From: Blepharisma stoltei
Lineage: Eukaryota > Ciliophora > Heterotrichea > Heterotrichida > Blepharismidae
Reading direction: 5' to 3'
Assembly: GCA_914767885.1 (NCBI GenBank)
Contig: CAJZBQ010000016.1
Location: 496,001-560,000, forward strand
DNA: 64,000 bases
Position numbers and translations under genes: made by a program. The notes under the pieces are model-generated. The model had not been told where the DNA came from, did not search any database, and saw nothing but the letters and a program-made list of their open reading frames with translations. Below are positions 32,919 to 43,739 of the stretch, piece by piece. The first letter of the stretch is position 1. Each line of letters opens with the position of its first letter.

Positions 32919-35900
32919 CTAATTTACTGCTATAATTTTTTGCTGCTCATGACTTTCTTTCATTTTACTTAAAGAGACTTTTGATTTTTTGCCAAATGTG
33001 AATGCAAATTTGAAGAGCATACTAGTGTCTCTGGATTTCTGACTAAATAAGAGACTTGGATATTTTTTAATTTGAACATAAAATCCAATAATTGCTAACT
33101 CCCCCCCTCCGTGAGTGAACAAAACCATTAGAAAAAAATCGCTATTTTTTGCCCAAAAAACCACCCTCCGTGAGTGAACAAAAATTGTTTTAATAGAAAA
33201 TTTTTTTATGGAAAACAATTTTGATATATAAATGATAATAATTATAATGAAATCTAGAGCTAATTCTGTTTAATTTTAAATGAATTGCTTTTTAAAACAT
33301 AAATTTAATAAATTAAATTAATATTTGCTTCCAATTTGTGCGAATTAGGATTTTTTTAAATTTCGAAAAAAAATATTTTTTTTATAAAATTTATATATAA
33401 ATTTTTTAAAAAAAAAAAAAATTAACCCCCCTCCGTGAGTGAACAAAATTTTTTTGTTCACTCACGGAGGGGGGGAGTAAAGCAATTCATCCAACTACCA
33501 AGATTATCAAAAATACATATGAAATGCTTTGATCTTTCATTCAAATTGCAATTGTCGATCAAAAGCTTAGCCAGACAACTCCAACCAAGCTTAAGCCTTG
33601 CCACCAATTATATCTTCCATAATTATATGGATGCACTTTAAATACAAACACTAGATAGCAAATCATAAGTAGGATAAATACAGCACCATGTGCAATATCC
33701 TGAGATCTTTTGAGAGTTTTATTTAAACCTATAAAAATTGATTGCACCACTGTTTTTACCATCAAAAATAGAGGGAGGGTTTTTACATGAAGCATAGGTT
33801 GAAGCTCTTGCCAAAGAGGCCTACAAAAAACAGCTAAAGGCTCATAAGCAATTAAAGCAAAACATGATAAGATAGCATAGTATAAATGAGCATCTTTTCA
33901 ACAGAAATAAAAGCAATCTGAAGCAAGAAAACTATCAGTGAAATCATCACTTATTGATTGATCACACACAAAAATATCAAGACAAACAGATACAAAAGGT
34001 ATAAAGCAAAGATTTCCCAAAATCGGCATCAAAATATCCCCAAGCCATCCTAAAAATTTAAAGATTCATAAATATGACCATTTTTCGTCAAGTCTCAGCA
34101 AAACAACTATACATAGTATAACTCATAAAGCAATTCCTCCAAAAACTACATCAACAACGATTCAAAAAATCCCATTTCTAAGCTTTATCACGTCCTCTAA
34201 ATCCATCGAAAATATATTCCCTATTGAATAAAAAAATGATCCAATTATTGAATAGTCAGGCCCCATATTTGAAAACTGTATAAATTCAATTGCGATGGTA
34301 GCCCCAACTACAAAATCTTGAAAGGAGATTTCTTGTTTTTCTTTGAGTTCTTCAATAGAGATGTTCCATCATTTTTTTCAAATGATAAAAGTTATAGCAG
34401 CTGTCATCAAACATACAGTTATGCAAATTCCAAATAGGAGTCCTCTTCCTTTATTAAAAGTTTTCACAAGTTTATCAGGAAATGGACATTTATCTAGCTC
34501 ATTTCTTAAGTCTGTTGGCTTTATTGTTGAACCATCTGAATATATTAAAGGGTTTGCATAAGAGATCACTTGTGTCCCAAATGGGTATAAATTTCCAACC
34601 AAATAAATATATGGAATTCTATTATTATCTAGTTTAATCGCTTCAATATAAAAAAAATCAAAATTTCTATCATTAGTTCCTTTACTGATACTAACAGGTC
34701 CAGTGCAGCCAATAAATTTTGTATTTCTAAGGGTAGCCATTAATTTATAAGGATCTGAATAATCTAAGCCTCTATTGATCATGAAATCTAGTGCATTCGC
34801 AGCAATTAGTGTAGAGTCATAATAGCAGCACCCAAATGTATTTGGTATTGATATATTATACTTTAATGAAATTTCACTACGTGCTCTTTTGCCTATATTT
34901 CCTACTCAATAAGGCACACTAAGTCTCATCATAGCAACCCCAAGTTCTGCTCTTTTATACATATATTCATCTTTAGTAGAGATTCAGTTTAAAACATCAC
35001 CAGTCCCTGCTAAAAAGATGACATCTTTATTCTTCAACCCCAAATCATAAAAGAGTTCTATGGCATAATTGCAGAGCGGACATAAAAGTAATAAAGCGAC
35101 CATCCTTGCCTGAGAATCTACTATTGCTTGAAATACGTCTATGTAGTCCTTTACGGTGTCTCTATCAAGATTTCCAGGAATATGTCTCAAGCTTTCTGGG
35201 TTTATTATTTCTAATCCTACTTGTTTTGCGGTTGAGTCTAATGTTTTATAAACTCCTTCCCCTCATAAACTATTTTCATAAATAACAGCTATTTTTTTCC
35301 ATCCTAAAGAATAAAGCAGCATTGATCATTTACTATACATAAGAGGGTTAAACATTCTTACATAGAAAGGAAATATCTGAATCGAGCTTAAGCTGCCATC
35401 TCCATTTACACCTCCAATGCTTGGAATTGTAGCATTAAGGTATGTAAAAGTTTTATATTGGCCAATAGCTACAGAAGATCCAAAAGCTGTAAGATGTGCG
35501 TGTCCTAGCTTATCAATGTCTTTGCTGTAGCAAGCTCTTGCAAAGGTTGCGTTAAAAATTGACACTCCACAGTCGAAGTTAAAAAAATCGATCTGAAAGT
35601 TTGCTAAAATTTCACCATTTACATTGATTTCATCTTGCGCTGCAAAGGCGCCCATTGCTGCCAGCTTTGTAGTGTCACTGCTGGAGCCGCCTGGATTTGT
35701 TGTTCCTGCTGTGATACTTAAATGGAGAATTTTTTTGGCTGAGTCTGGAATAGAATTTGTGTTTCCTGGAAATATTAGGTTTCCAAATATTTGAATATTT
35801 CTATTTACAATTGAGCCGACTATAATTCTTTTTTGGTTTTGTATATTTACAATCGAAAAATTGTTGCGTTTATAATGATTTGGCAGCTCAGTATCCAATA

Positions 35901-37151
35901 GCTTGAGAAGCTCCTTGTAATTTTCAATTTTGTGATCCAATATAACGCTAATTATATTTTTTATAGAAGTTTTAAAATACTCTTCAGAAGATTCAATAGA
36001 TTCCATGCCAATTTCAGTAATAATTAACGACCCATCGACGCTGCAATTATATCCACTTTCTTGGTTTAACAAAATACCGCTTCCTTTTTGCAATAATTTT
36101 GAATTGCTTAAAGCATTTTGTATTTTCTGTGACTCTAAAGAGCTTGTCCAAAGGTAATAAAGAGTAGCACCCATCCTTACAACTGATTGACTTATCAGAT
36201 CTTCAATGTTCGTTAATGAGTCAACAGTTAAAAAACTTAAATCATTAGAAAATAACAAAAATTGGTCTTTTAGCGCTGAATAAGATTTTTTGTTAAAGAC
36301 AGCACCTTTAGTTCAGTTAAAATAATTCATTAAAGCTAAAAATGCGGTTTTTTGGCTTGACAATGAGGGGACTATGGAATAGGCTGAGTCATCAATGTAT
36401 TTAAATTCATCTTGGTACACTAAATGCACTAAAAAATGGTCTTGGCAGTATTTTGAAAGAAAATATTGAATATCAAGGTCTTCTGATAAATCCAGCAATA
36501 TTAATGAATTTTGGTGCATTGAAATACAAAACTCGAGATTTGTGTGGCTGCATTTGTGTCAATCAATTGCAGAAGTATAAATTTCGGACAAAAGAATTAA
36601 ATATTCCTCCTTTCAGTTAACTGAGATTGCTTCTTGGGGATTTGGCACAACTGTAATTATTTCCAAAGGCTGTATGTCTTTTTTCTCTGGGGCATTTTCT
36701 ATTTTAGCATTTTTTTTCTCACGAATTATTCCAATCTATTTTATTGCTATATATTTGGTTCTCCCTCTGCAGGTGGATTTTCCCCCACTAAAAGGGTTTT
36801 TCCTCAGCCGTAGCATCTGGCCACGGGTGTGTCTGCGGAAGGTCAAGAAAAGTGGCAAGAGTAGAACCAGTGAAAGTTGAGATGTGGCAAGTAGCGAGAA
36901 AATCCTAAACTTATTACTCTAACAACACGAGCCACACACATGCCACAGCAACAACTGGAGAGGAGGACCTTTGAATCAAGACGATAGAAACTGTACATCA
37001 AGTCCGTGAGGAGCTAAAAAGTCACCTGGTGATGTCCTCAAGTGAGATCGATCGTTCTGACTGGTATATCGATTAGAATTCTGATCAAAATTAATTATAA
37101 CGGTTCAAAAACAACGATTTTTATTCAAATGACCTAAAGAATGAATACCAT
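32919..37151 (-). CDS. Ligand-binding (ANF-receptor-like) ectodomain fused to a polytopic membrane domain
   Basis: Starts with ATG directly followed by a 15-nt intron, then 'VIWIKIVVFEPL', then a 371-bp IES. The ectodomain (to about residue 650) has the periplasmic-binding-type-I look of ANF receptors: 'GTTNPGG..SD', 'YSLGWKKIAVIYENSLWGEG', 'VIFLAGTGDVL', 'NTFGCCYYDSTLIAANALDF'. A first membrane segment 'GICITVCLMTAAITFII' is followed by at least seven more hydrophobic segments. Many Trp are TGA. MITE 33099-33480 lies in the last membrane segment. Likely a surface chemoreceptor; ligand unknown. About 1155 residues. Confidence 0.82.
33096..33480. mobile_element. Family A MITE-IES in the receptor gene
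   Basis: Element 33099-33477, flanked by TAA at both sides. The two-copy end is on the left and the hairpin end on the right. Removal joins 'VVGWIAL' to 'AIIGFYVQIKK' inside a hydrophobic segment. 382 bp, so it would shift the frame if kept. Confidence 0.92.
36727..37097. mobile_element. GC-richer IES in the 5' part of the receptor gene
   Basis: TA 36727-36728 and 37098-37099. Removal joins 'VVFEPL' to 'IREKKNAKIENAP' in frame. The interior (about 36760-37080) is GC-richer than the gene and looks like the retroposon-type insertions, but only a 6-bp repeat (AATTAT) flanks it. Boundary inferred from frame and from the upstream intron. Confidence 0.6.
37134..37148 (-). other. 15-nt intron directly after the start codon (receptor gene)
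   Basis: On the minus strand: GTATTCATTCTTTAG after ATG. Same position relative to the start codon as in the proteasome gene. Supports the gene start at 37151. Confidence 0.75.
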
Positions 37152-37474
37152 GGAAAATTTACGACTGAAGATCAGCGACATTTCCAAAGCACTACAATTG
37201 AATATAAAATCAAAAAACAAAATTAGAAGCATATATAGGTTGGTCCGCATTGCTAGTATTTTAAGTCAATTTATTTATTTCGAATTTTACTTTTGCATTA
37301 TTTTGGAAATTCATCATGGACTGAAAAATTCTAAAAAAATTTCTAATGTTTTTTTTTATCCTTGTATAAATTTTAATAGAGGCTGATTTTGGAGTAAGTA
37401 TTTTATGCTTTTACTCCACCTGCATATTTTTATATTTATTTGTGCCAAGATTTATGAGGCGAATAGCAAATATC

Positions 37475-37606
37475 TATAGTGCATAGTATTTATTTCGTTT
37501 TTAAATTTCATGCCACAAAACAACTTTGCATAATTAGATCAGAATTTCAGATTGAAATTGTTTTTTAGATTTTATATAAAAAATGAAATTAGTGTTATGC
37601 ACTATA
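37475..37606. mobile_element. TIR element with TATAGTGCATA ends
   Basis: Inverted ends TATAGTGCATAG and TATAGTGCATAA, about 130 bp, AT-rich inside. Same end word as the IES at 58107-58272. Intergenic, upstream of the receptor gene. Confidence 0.6.
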
Positions 37607-37645
37607 GTTCTCATAAAAGTTAAGCACAGATTGATTATGCCTGCA

Positions 37646-37884
37646 TATATAACCTGTTCCCGGCTATAGATCGGGCTTAGCCCGATCTTTGCCGGGAAAC
37701 TCGGGGGTTTGTCTGCGTCACCTTGAGGTGAAGAGTCAACTCCCCGAGTTGGCAAATCACCATATAGCGGCTATTTGTCAACTCGGGGAGTTGACTCGTC
37801 ACCTCAAGGTGACGCAGACAAACCCCCGAGTTTCCCTGCAAAGATCGGGCTAAGCCCGATCTATAGCCGGAACGGGCTATATAT
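37646..37884. repeat. GC-rich near-perfect foldback, arms about 105 bp
   Basis: Left arm from about 37646 and right arm to about 37884 are reverse complements with few mismatches; the loop is about 25-30 bp around 37765. The arms carry smaller palindromes such as GATCGGGCTTAGCCCGATC and CAACTCGGGGAGTTG. TATA-type words lie at both edges. Strikingly GC-rich for this genome. No coding frame. Confidence 0.85.
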
Positions 37885-38297
37885 TTATCGCAATTAACTA
37901 AATAGAGAATAATTAAAAAATCAATAAACGTCAGATTGAAAATTTCTGATACATGCTTATATGAAAACTGAATAAGAATTATTATCATCTTCTTATAAGT
38001 TAAGAAGCTCAGAAAAAAAAATGCTAATAAAATAATGCCATTTTTTGATGCATTGAATATTGAGCTAGAATGGCTTTATTTCGGTTTAAATGATAATTGA
38101 TAGTGAAAAAGCCTTTTTATAAAATTTTCCATTTATAAAGAAAGATTCTGTTAGCAAAATGTACTTTAATGATCAATAAAACTAAATATAAATATTATAA
38201 ACTTTTACTTTTTAATCGCTCTTTGCAGATTAACTTGATTTATTAAACAGTCCGAAATTCGTATCTAAAATTATGCATAATCTACTAATAATTAGAC
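37885..38297. other. AT-rich intergenic region
   Basis: About 410 bp between the foldback element and the globin stop. Nothing recognised. Confidence 0.5.
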
Positions 38298-38846
38298 TTA
38301 TGGCATGATTGGTTTACAAATCAGGCATTTCATCGATCGAATTTGTGCCATTATAACTTGCTTATCGACATCACTTATATTGAACTCGTTAAGGGTATCT
38401 TCAAACATTTGTGAATACAGATTGAAGTCTTCCTCAGGTATTCCCAACCTTTCATGGGCTACTTTTATTTTTCTCCTAAACTCAAACGTTGCACATCCAT
38501 TAAAAACCTTGAACATCCCTTTAAAAATCATTTTCATATTTGAGTCTAAAAAATGCTGCTTTAGATCATCGCTTGACAAAATTCTCTTGTATAAGGAAAT
38601 AATAAATTTATTCCAAAACTCATCGCCCCCGTATGCCTCCACTAGATTTCTGCTTCTAACTTTTAACAATTCTGTGTTCATATTCATTTCGTCAATTTTT
38701 CTAATCGCATCAGTAAAACATTTTTTGATATGGACGTCATATTTATTGTCTCATAGCGACTTTGAAGTATTATAAAAGTCGTTTTTCTCTTCTGTCTCTT
38801 CAATTTTTACCTTCTTTGCTTGGTTATCTTGATGAATTTGGTCCAT
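38298..38846 (-). CDS. Truncated-hemoglobin-like protein
   Basis: Start at 38846 (MDQIHQDNQAKK) with a TGA-encoded Trp in 'SKSLWDNKYD'. The last 120 residues resemble the 2-on-2 globin fold: 'AYGGDEFWNKFIISLYKRILSSDDLKQHF', 'MKMIFKGMFKVFNG', 'AHERLGIPEEDFNLYSQMF'. The His in 'KVAHERLGI' is a good candidate for the proximal heme ligand. 182 residues with a charged N-terminal extension of about 60. Heme binding is inferred from fold resemblance only. Confidence 0.7.
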
Positions 38847-39123
38847 AATTGTTAATTTTTTGGTTAATGACCTGTTTTGATAAGCTTTTATGCTTTGCTT
38901 TTTCAGGTTTTTGATTCTTGCCAAGTTACAGCTCGGGATTAATTTTGAATGCCATAGAACAGTTACTGAATTCTTAGACCCTCTAACTCTGCTAATCTGG
39001 ATCTGGCAAATAAAGGTTTAATGAAGGGTTTTGTAAAAAGAACTTAAATTATCATAACTGAGCCTGAGAGTCAACAGGCTCAGTTTCATTTTAGCAAATT
39101 TGGAGAGTACGCTAAATGCGCTC
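38847..39123. other. Intergenic spacer
   Basis: About 280 bp between the globin start and the stop of the next minus-strand gene. Nothing recognised. Confidence 0.5.
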
Positions 39124-41825
39124 CTAAGCTATAGAAGGTTTTAAACTTAACACTGGGTCATCTTTTGCGACTATTTTTACATGCTTTGTACTGATGTGGC
39201 TTGATGATTGAGAGATCTGAGGGGGATGATGCGCCTTTGATGACCTCTGAGAAGATAGATTAGAAAATGGGCACACAAACTCTTCAACGCTATTCAACTC
39301 AGCGCCTCTCTCTGTGCTTAAAGCTTTAAGCACGTGTATATTGACTTCGGGCTTAGTTTCCATAAAAGAAATCGCTCGTTTTACTTGTGATGGCTCTCCT
39401 AAGTTTATTTCTCCTATTTCCAATTTAATTTCATGGTTTTTCAACGAAATTTCTACACAGTCTAGAAATGTTCATTTTTTTTCCTTTGACAAAATAAAAT
39501 CAAAAGTAATTTCTCTGAGCCCTGGGAGAAAATACCATATGGTGGTATTTTCTTGATATTTTCGTGCCTATAAAAATGACTGTAAATTTCACTAATGGAT
39601 TTTTTGAGAAAAAAAATGCATGAAAATATCAAACAGTAAAATCTCACTAATGAGCCAGCATGAAAATGCCAATGGTTATAAGAATTATGATATCAAAGTT
39701 GAATAGAATGGAATGGAACAAAAGTAAAATAGAAGCAGATTAAATGATTTCCTCTTTGCTAAAACCAGTTAAACGTCCAGAATTTGATGCATAAGCTATA
39801 TTTTGCGTGGGCAATTTTTTTGTTGTTGCTGATTTTTTCTTCAAATTGCAGTAAAAAGCAAACTTAAAATGTTAATGTGCAATATAAATGATTAAAATAG
39901 AGCATTCAAACCTAATGAAGGTAGCAGATTACACAAGTCATTTAAATATCATACGCCTGAAGAAAAATGCAAAAATATGTAAAAACAGATTGCAATTATA
40001 TAATAATTAAATCATAGAAATTAAGTAAAAAATCACGAAAAAACCAGCTCAAGCATTTCCCAGCCATTATCGCTCCTGGCTTCCCATAATATAATCTTTA
40101 AATTATCACTTTGTAGGCTTCGTCAATAAATACTGTTAAGACTATTTCTTCCTTTAAAGCAATCTAGGATTTATCAATTGTTATAAGCTTGAAGACCTGC
40201 AAATTCTTTGAAATATTTCTTAAAATATGCTGAGACAATTCTCTTATTTAGCTAATTTGTCATTATTATTTGTCAATCCAATTGCTAGATATAGGAATTG
40301 CCCGAGGATGGCGCAAAATTGCGCCATCCTCGGGCAAGTTCTATATATATATTTTTATTTTACTGCTTGGTATTTTCATTCCAAAAAAATCCATAAGGGT
40401 TTTCCCACTTTTTTCAAAACTCTGAAATTTACAGTCATTTTTATCAATGACGATTTGCCATTAAAATACCACCATATTGTATTTTTTCATGTCTCCCCTG
40501 AGCTCTTCTTCTTTATAAACTTGTTTCCTCAAAAACGATACTATTTTGTCAACCATATTTTCAATTTCAGGCACTTTTACCGTATCTTCAATCACCATAA
40601 TTCCATCTGATGCCCTCGTATTTACAATAGGATTTGTATTTTGGTCTGGAAATTGGTCCTCCCCAGAAAACCTTTCAGTAAAATTCCCAAAATTTCGAAA
40701 ACTGCTCAATGAAGGGCAATGATCAATCATTGGCCTTTCAGTTGCTGGCGTCATGCATTCGTTTGTATTTCTGTTAATTATTTTAAAAAGTGGCAAGTTC
40801 ATATTACTCCTAATGTTTTTTGGTGTCAGAGTCATGCTTCGTTTTGTGTAATCGGTTGGGATCGCTGTTCTTCTCCTTACTCCCCCCCCTCCGTGAGTGA
40901 ACAAAAAAATTTTGTTCACTCACAGAGGGGGGTTAATTTTTTTTTTTTTAAAAAAAAAATTTATATATAAATTTTATAAAAAATATTTTTTTTCGTAATT
41001 TAAAAAAATCCTAATTCGCAAAAATTGGAAAGAAATATTAATTTAATTTATAGAATTTATGTTTTATAAAGCAATTCGTTTAAAATTAAATAGAATTAGC
41101 TCTAGATTTCATTATACTAATTATCATTGATATATCAAAATTTTTTCCATTAAAATTTTTTCTATTAAAAAAATTTTTGTTCACTTACGGACGGTGGGTT
41201 TTTGGGCAAAAAATAGGGATTTTTCTAATGGTTTTGTTCACTCACGGAGGGGGGGAGTTAAAAGAGGCCTAGTTTTATTTGCAATTAAGTAAAATTTGGT
41301 TCTGCCTCCAAATCTCCAATAAGCTCTGGTGAGCGAAGATGGCTTACTTCTCGGCTGAACAAAAATTTGCATTTTGTCTGATGTTTCTGTCGATGAATTT
41401 CATAGAGAAACCGCGCTTTCTTTTGTGTATAAGAATTGTGTGGGTTTTCCAAGAATTTTGTAGCAGCACACTGGATTTTCGTTGTCATTTTTATCAGGGA
41501 TTTCAGCAAAGAAATCATCATCAGTGCACAGGCGGGTGATAATCGCCCCATATTTGTTGTTCTGCACTAAATAGCAGAGGTTTGTGTTGCTGATTCGTAA
41601 AAGTGTGGTAGGGATCTTAGCGATGATGTTATTTAAATTTGCATGCAGACAGAAAAGTCTGTAGATATCGAATTGCTGACTGTTATTTAGTTTTGGTAGA
41701 GAATTGAAACCTTTTTTGTGTGCGTTTGGGGTTTGAATTTTCTTATATAGGCCCAAGGGGTATGGGGTAGAGATAGATGTGGAGTAAATTGATATTGGCT
41801 CACCAACACTTGAATTGTCTTCCAT
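39124..41825 (-). CDS. Unrecognised protein, split by a MITE and a long-TIR IES
   Basis: Reconstructed from three pieces: 41825-41261, 40879-40482 and 39534-39124, joined at TTA (MITE 40880-41260) and TA (IES 39533-40479). The joins read 'TRPLLRRRTAIP' and 'RGDMKKYFLPGLREITFDF', all in frame, with TGA-encoded Trp in 'SAVSLWNSST' and 'KEKKWTFLD'. About 457 residues. Segments such as 'EITFDFILSKEKKWTFLDCVEISLKNHEIKLEIGEINL' look like beta-rich domain sequence; the C-terminal 60 residues are Ser/His-rich. I do not recognise a family. Confidence 0.75.
39533..40479. mobile_element. 947-bp IES with long diverged inverted ends
   Basis: TA 39533-39534 and 40480-40481. The ends read inward as TACCATATGGTGGTATTTT and TACAATATGGTGGTATTTT; further in, both have TAAAAATGACTGTAAATTTCA, so the inverted match spans about 57 bp with a variable middle. 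Contains a nested 50-bp palindrome at 40292-40341. Otherwise AT-rich without a convincing frame. Removal fuses two frames that would otherwise look like separate genes. Confidence 0.82.
40292..40341. mobile_element. 50-bp palindromic element nested in an IES
   Basis: TA-flanked. GCCCGAGGATGGCGCAAAA is followed by its reverse complement, making a nearly perfect hairpin. Shares GCCCGAGGATGGCGC with the foldback element at 154-410. Confidence 0.7.
40877..41260. mobile_element. Family A MITE-IES
   Basis: Element 40880-41257, flanked by TTA at both sides. Hairpin end left, two-copy end right. 381 bp with one TTA, so it keeps frame, but it contains stops. Interior matches other family A copies. 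Confidence 0.9.
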
Positions 41826-41887
41826 ATATAAATTTACTCAGTGGCATATTAGCCAATATTTTGAGAAGAAGGATGTAAATAAAATGC

Positions 41888-42230
41888 TAACTCCCCCCCC
41901 TCCGTGAGTGAACAAAACCATTAGAAAAATCCCTATTTTTTGCCCAAAAAACCCACTCCGTGAGTGAACAAAAATTTTTTATGGAAAAAAAAATTGATAT
42001 ATAAATGATAATTAGTATAATGAAATCTAGAGCTAATTCTATTTAATTTTAAACGAATTGCTTTATAAAACATAAATTCTATAAATTAAATTAATATTTC
42101 TTTCCAATTTTTGCGAATTAGGATTTTTTTAAATTTCGAGAAAAAAAATTTTTTATATAAAAAAAAAAATTAAACCCCCCTCCGTGAGTGAACAAAATTT
42201 TTTTGTTCACTCACGGAGGGGGGGGAGTAA
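41888..42230. mobile_element. Family A MITE, intergenic
   Basis: Element 41891-42227, flanked by TAA. Two-copy end left, hairpin end right. Lies about 60 bp upstream of the start of the gene at 41825. Confidence 0.9.
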
Positions 42231-42700
42231 GAGGTGATTAACCTGAACTCTCAGTGGAAGGTGTCTTAAATGCCGTGTGGCTTTTGAGGTGTAAATTTAA
42301 CCAACTGCATCAAGTGGAATTCGCTGATTTCAGTCCTGGATCCTTGGGCAGTTAATTGCTTCTCTTTTTGCCAGCAGATTAAGCACAGTAAGTGCTGATA
42401 TGAGGCAGAGTGGCTTACCTGCATAAGGGCCTCTCTAATTAAAAGTGTCCTTTAGTGAACTGGCCTGAGTGTAGCCAGTGCTTCATCAACTTAGCCGGTG
42501 CTGGAGTTGGAAATGAAGTTGCTGGCAAGTACCAATTCTGGATCAAAAGGTGTGCTCTACCGGAAAATTGGGGTTTCGGTCTGGATATTTGGCATTAGCG
42601 ATCTACCATCCTTAAGTGTACCACTGCGGAGCGGAACCTTGGAATTAGGAATTTAAATATCTATAATTAACACAGCATAACATTGAGAAGGAAAGATATT
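42231..42700. repeat. GC-richer dispersed repeat, retroposon-like
   Basis: About 470 bp of atypically GC-rich noncoding sequence. The part CCTTGGGCAGTTAATTGC followed by CTCTTTTTGCCAGCA (about 42.34-42.38 kb) matches, with a few changes, the insert in the helicase gene. No coding frame. Confidence 0.6.
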
Positions 42701-43109
42701 CCTGAAGATACTGGAGGAGATAATTTAAAGGCTTAATACCTCTAAAAAAGAATCACTTTTTTTCTCAAAATATAAAGATAAAATATTAAAAATAAAATTC
42801 AATTTTAATTAAATTTTTTTATTTCTCTTTGCTAAATAAAAGAAAATGTCTACATAAGAGTCGAATAAAGAGTTAGAGAAAATATGAGACAGATGCCTAT
42901 ATCTCAAAACTAGAAGAAGACCTTAAGATTAATTGTAATTAAAGAATTAATGATTCTTATTTGACAAATTTCTAGCCTTTTGATTAATTTTTCTAAGAAT
43001 CAGTAGAATATCTCCATAATTGGATTCCTTGTTTTTCAAATTTTGTATTTTTAATGAAGATTTATGGTAATTTTATTACTTTCATCAAGAATTTTTATTT
43101 CTATCAAGG

Positions 43110-43240
43110 TCTCAAACAGAAATCAAAATTTTTTGGTCTCTGTGATTAATAATCTCAAACAGAAATCAAAATTTTTTGGTCTCTGTGATTAATAATCTCA
43201 AACAGAAATCAAAAGTTTTTTGGTCTCTGTAATTAATAAA
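43110..43240. repeat. Tandem repeat, 43-bp period, three copies
   Basis: Unit begins TCTCAAACAGAAATCAAAA and ends GGTCTCTGTGATTAATAA; the third copy has small changes. In the AT-rich region downstream of the coiled-coil gene. Confidence 0.9.
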
Positions 43241-43439
43241 ACACTGACTTTGAATTTTGTAAAGAATTCTGGATTTATAATATTTTTAAATGCTTCCATT
43301 AAAGACAAAGTCAAGAATTCTAATAGAAAAATGTAAATAAGAACACAAGCGATTATCAATTTTAATCTGTATAATAAAGAATGTTTTGCTATTAATCCTT
43401 TTGGTAATATGCATGATTTAATTTTTGTTAAAAATAAAT

Positions 43440-43739
43440 CTAAATAAAATAATAAGTAGCATTAGCTAGTTAATAAGATAACGTTAAATAATCTTGTCCT
43501 TTACTTTATGAAGCCTTATACGTGATAAGATCTTTCGCTCTGAACAACGGATCGTTATTTGCACGACTGCTAGTGCTTCATTTGCCTCCAGCTTCACAGA
43601 GCACTCATTTCTCAGTACTCACGCCACTGAATAGTGTCTTTTTTATCCAGACTCTCAGAGAATCAAGGATTCCTTTCACTGAGCCCTAGTAAGGGAACTA
43701 CTCCTTACTAGATCTTCCAGCTTTAATTGTGAAGTAGCA
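43440..43739. other. GC-richer noncoding stretch downstream of the coiled-coil gene
   Basis: About 300 bp with higher GC than its surroundings, ending just before the coiled-coil stop codon. Resembles the retroposon-type inserts in composition, but I found no flanking repeat. Confidence 0.35.

Noticed and set aside
38305-38775. 156-residue plus-strand frame opposite the globin
   Set aside because: Antisense shadow of a recognisable globin-like gene.
43110-43240. Three spaced repeats as a possible CRISPR array
   Set aside because: It is a plain 43-bp tandem with no unique spacers, in a eukaryotic gene-poor stretch.
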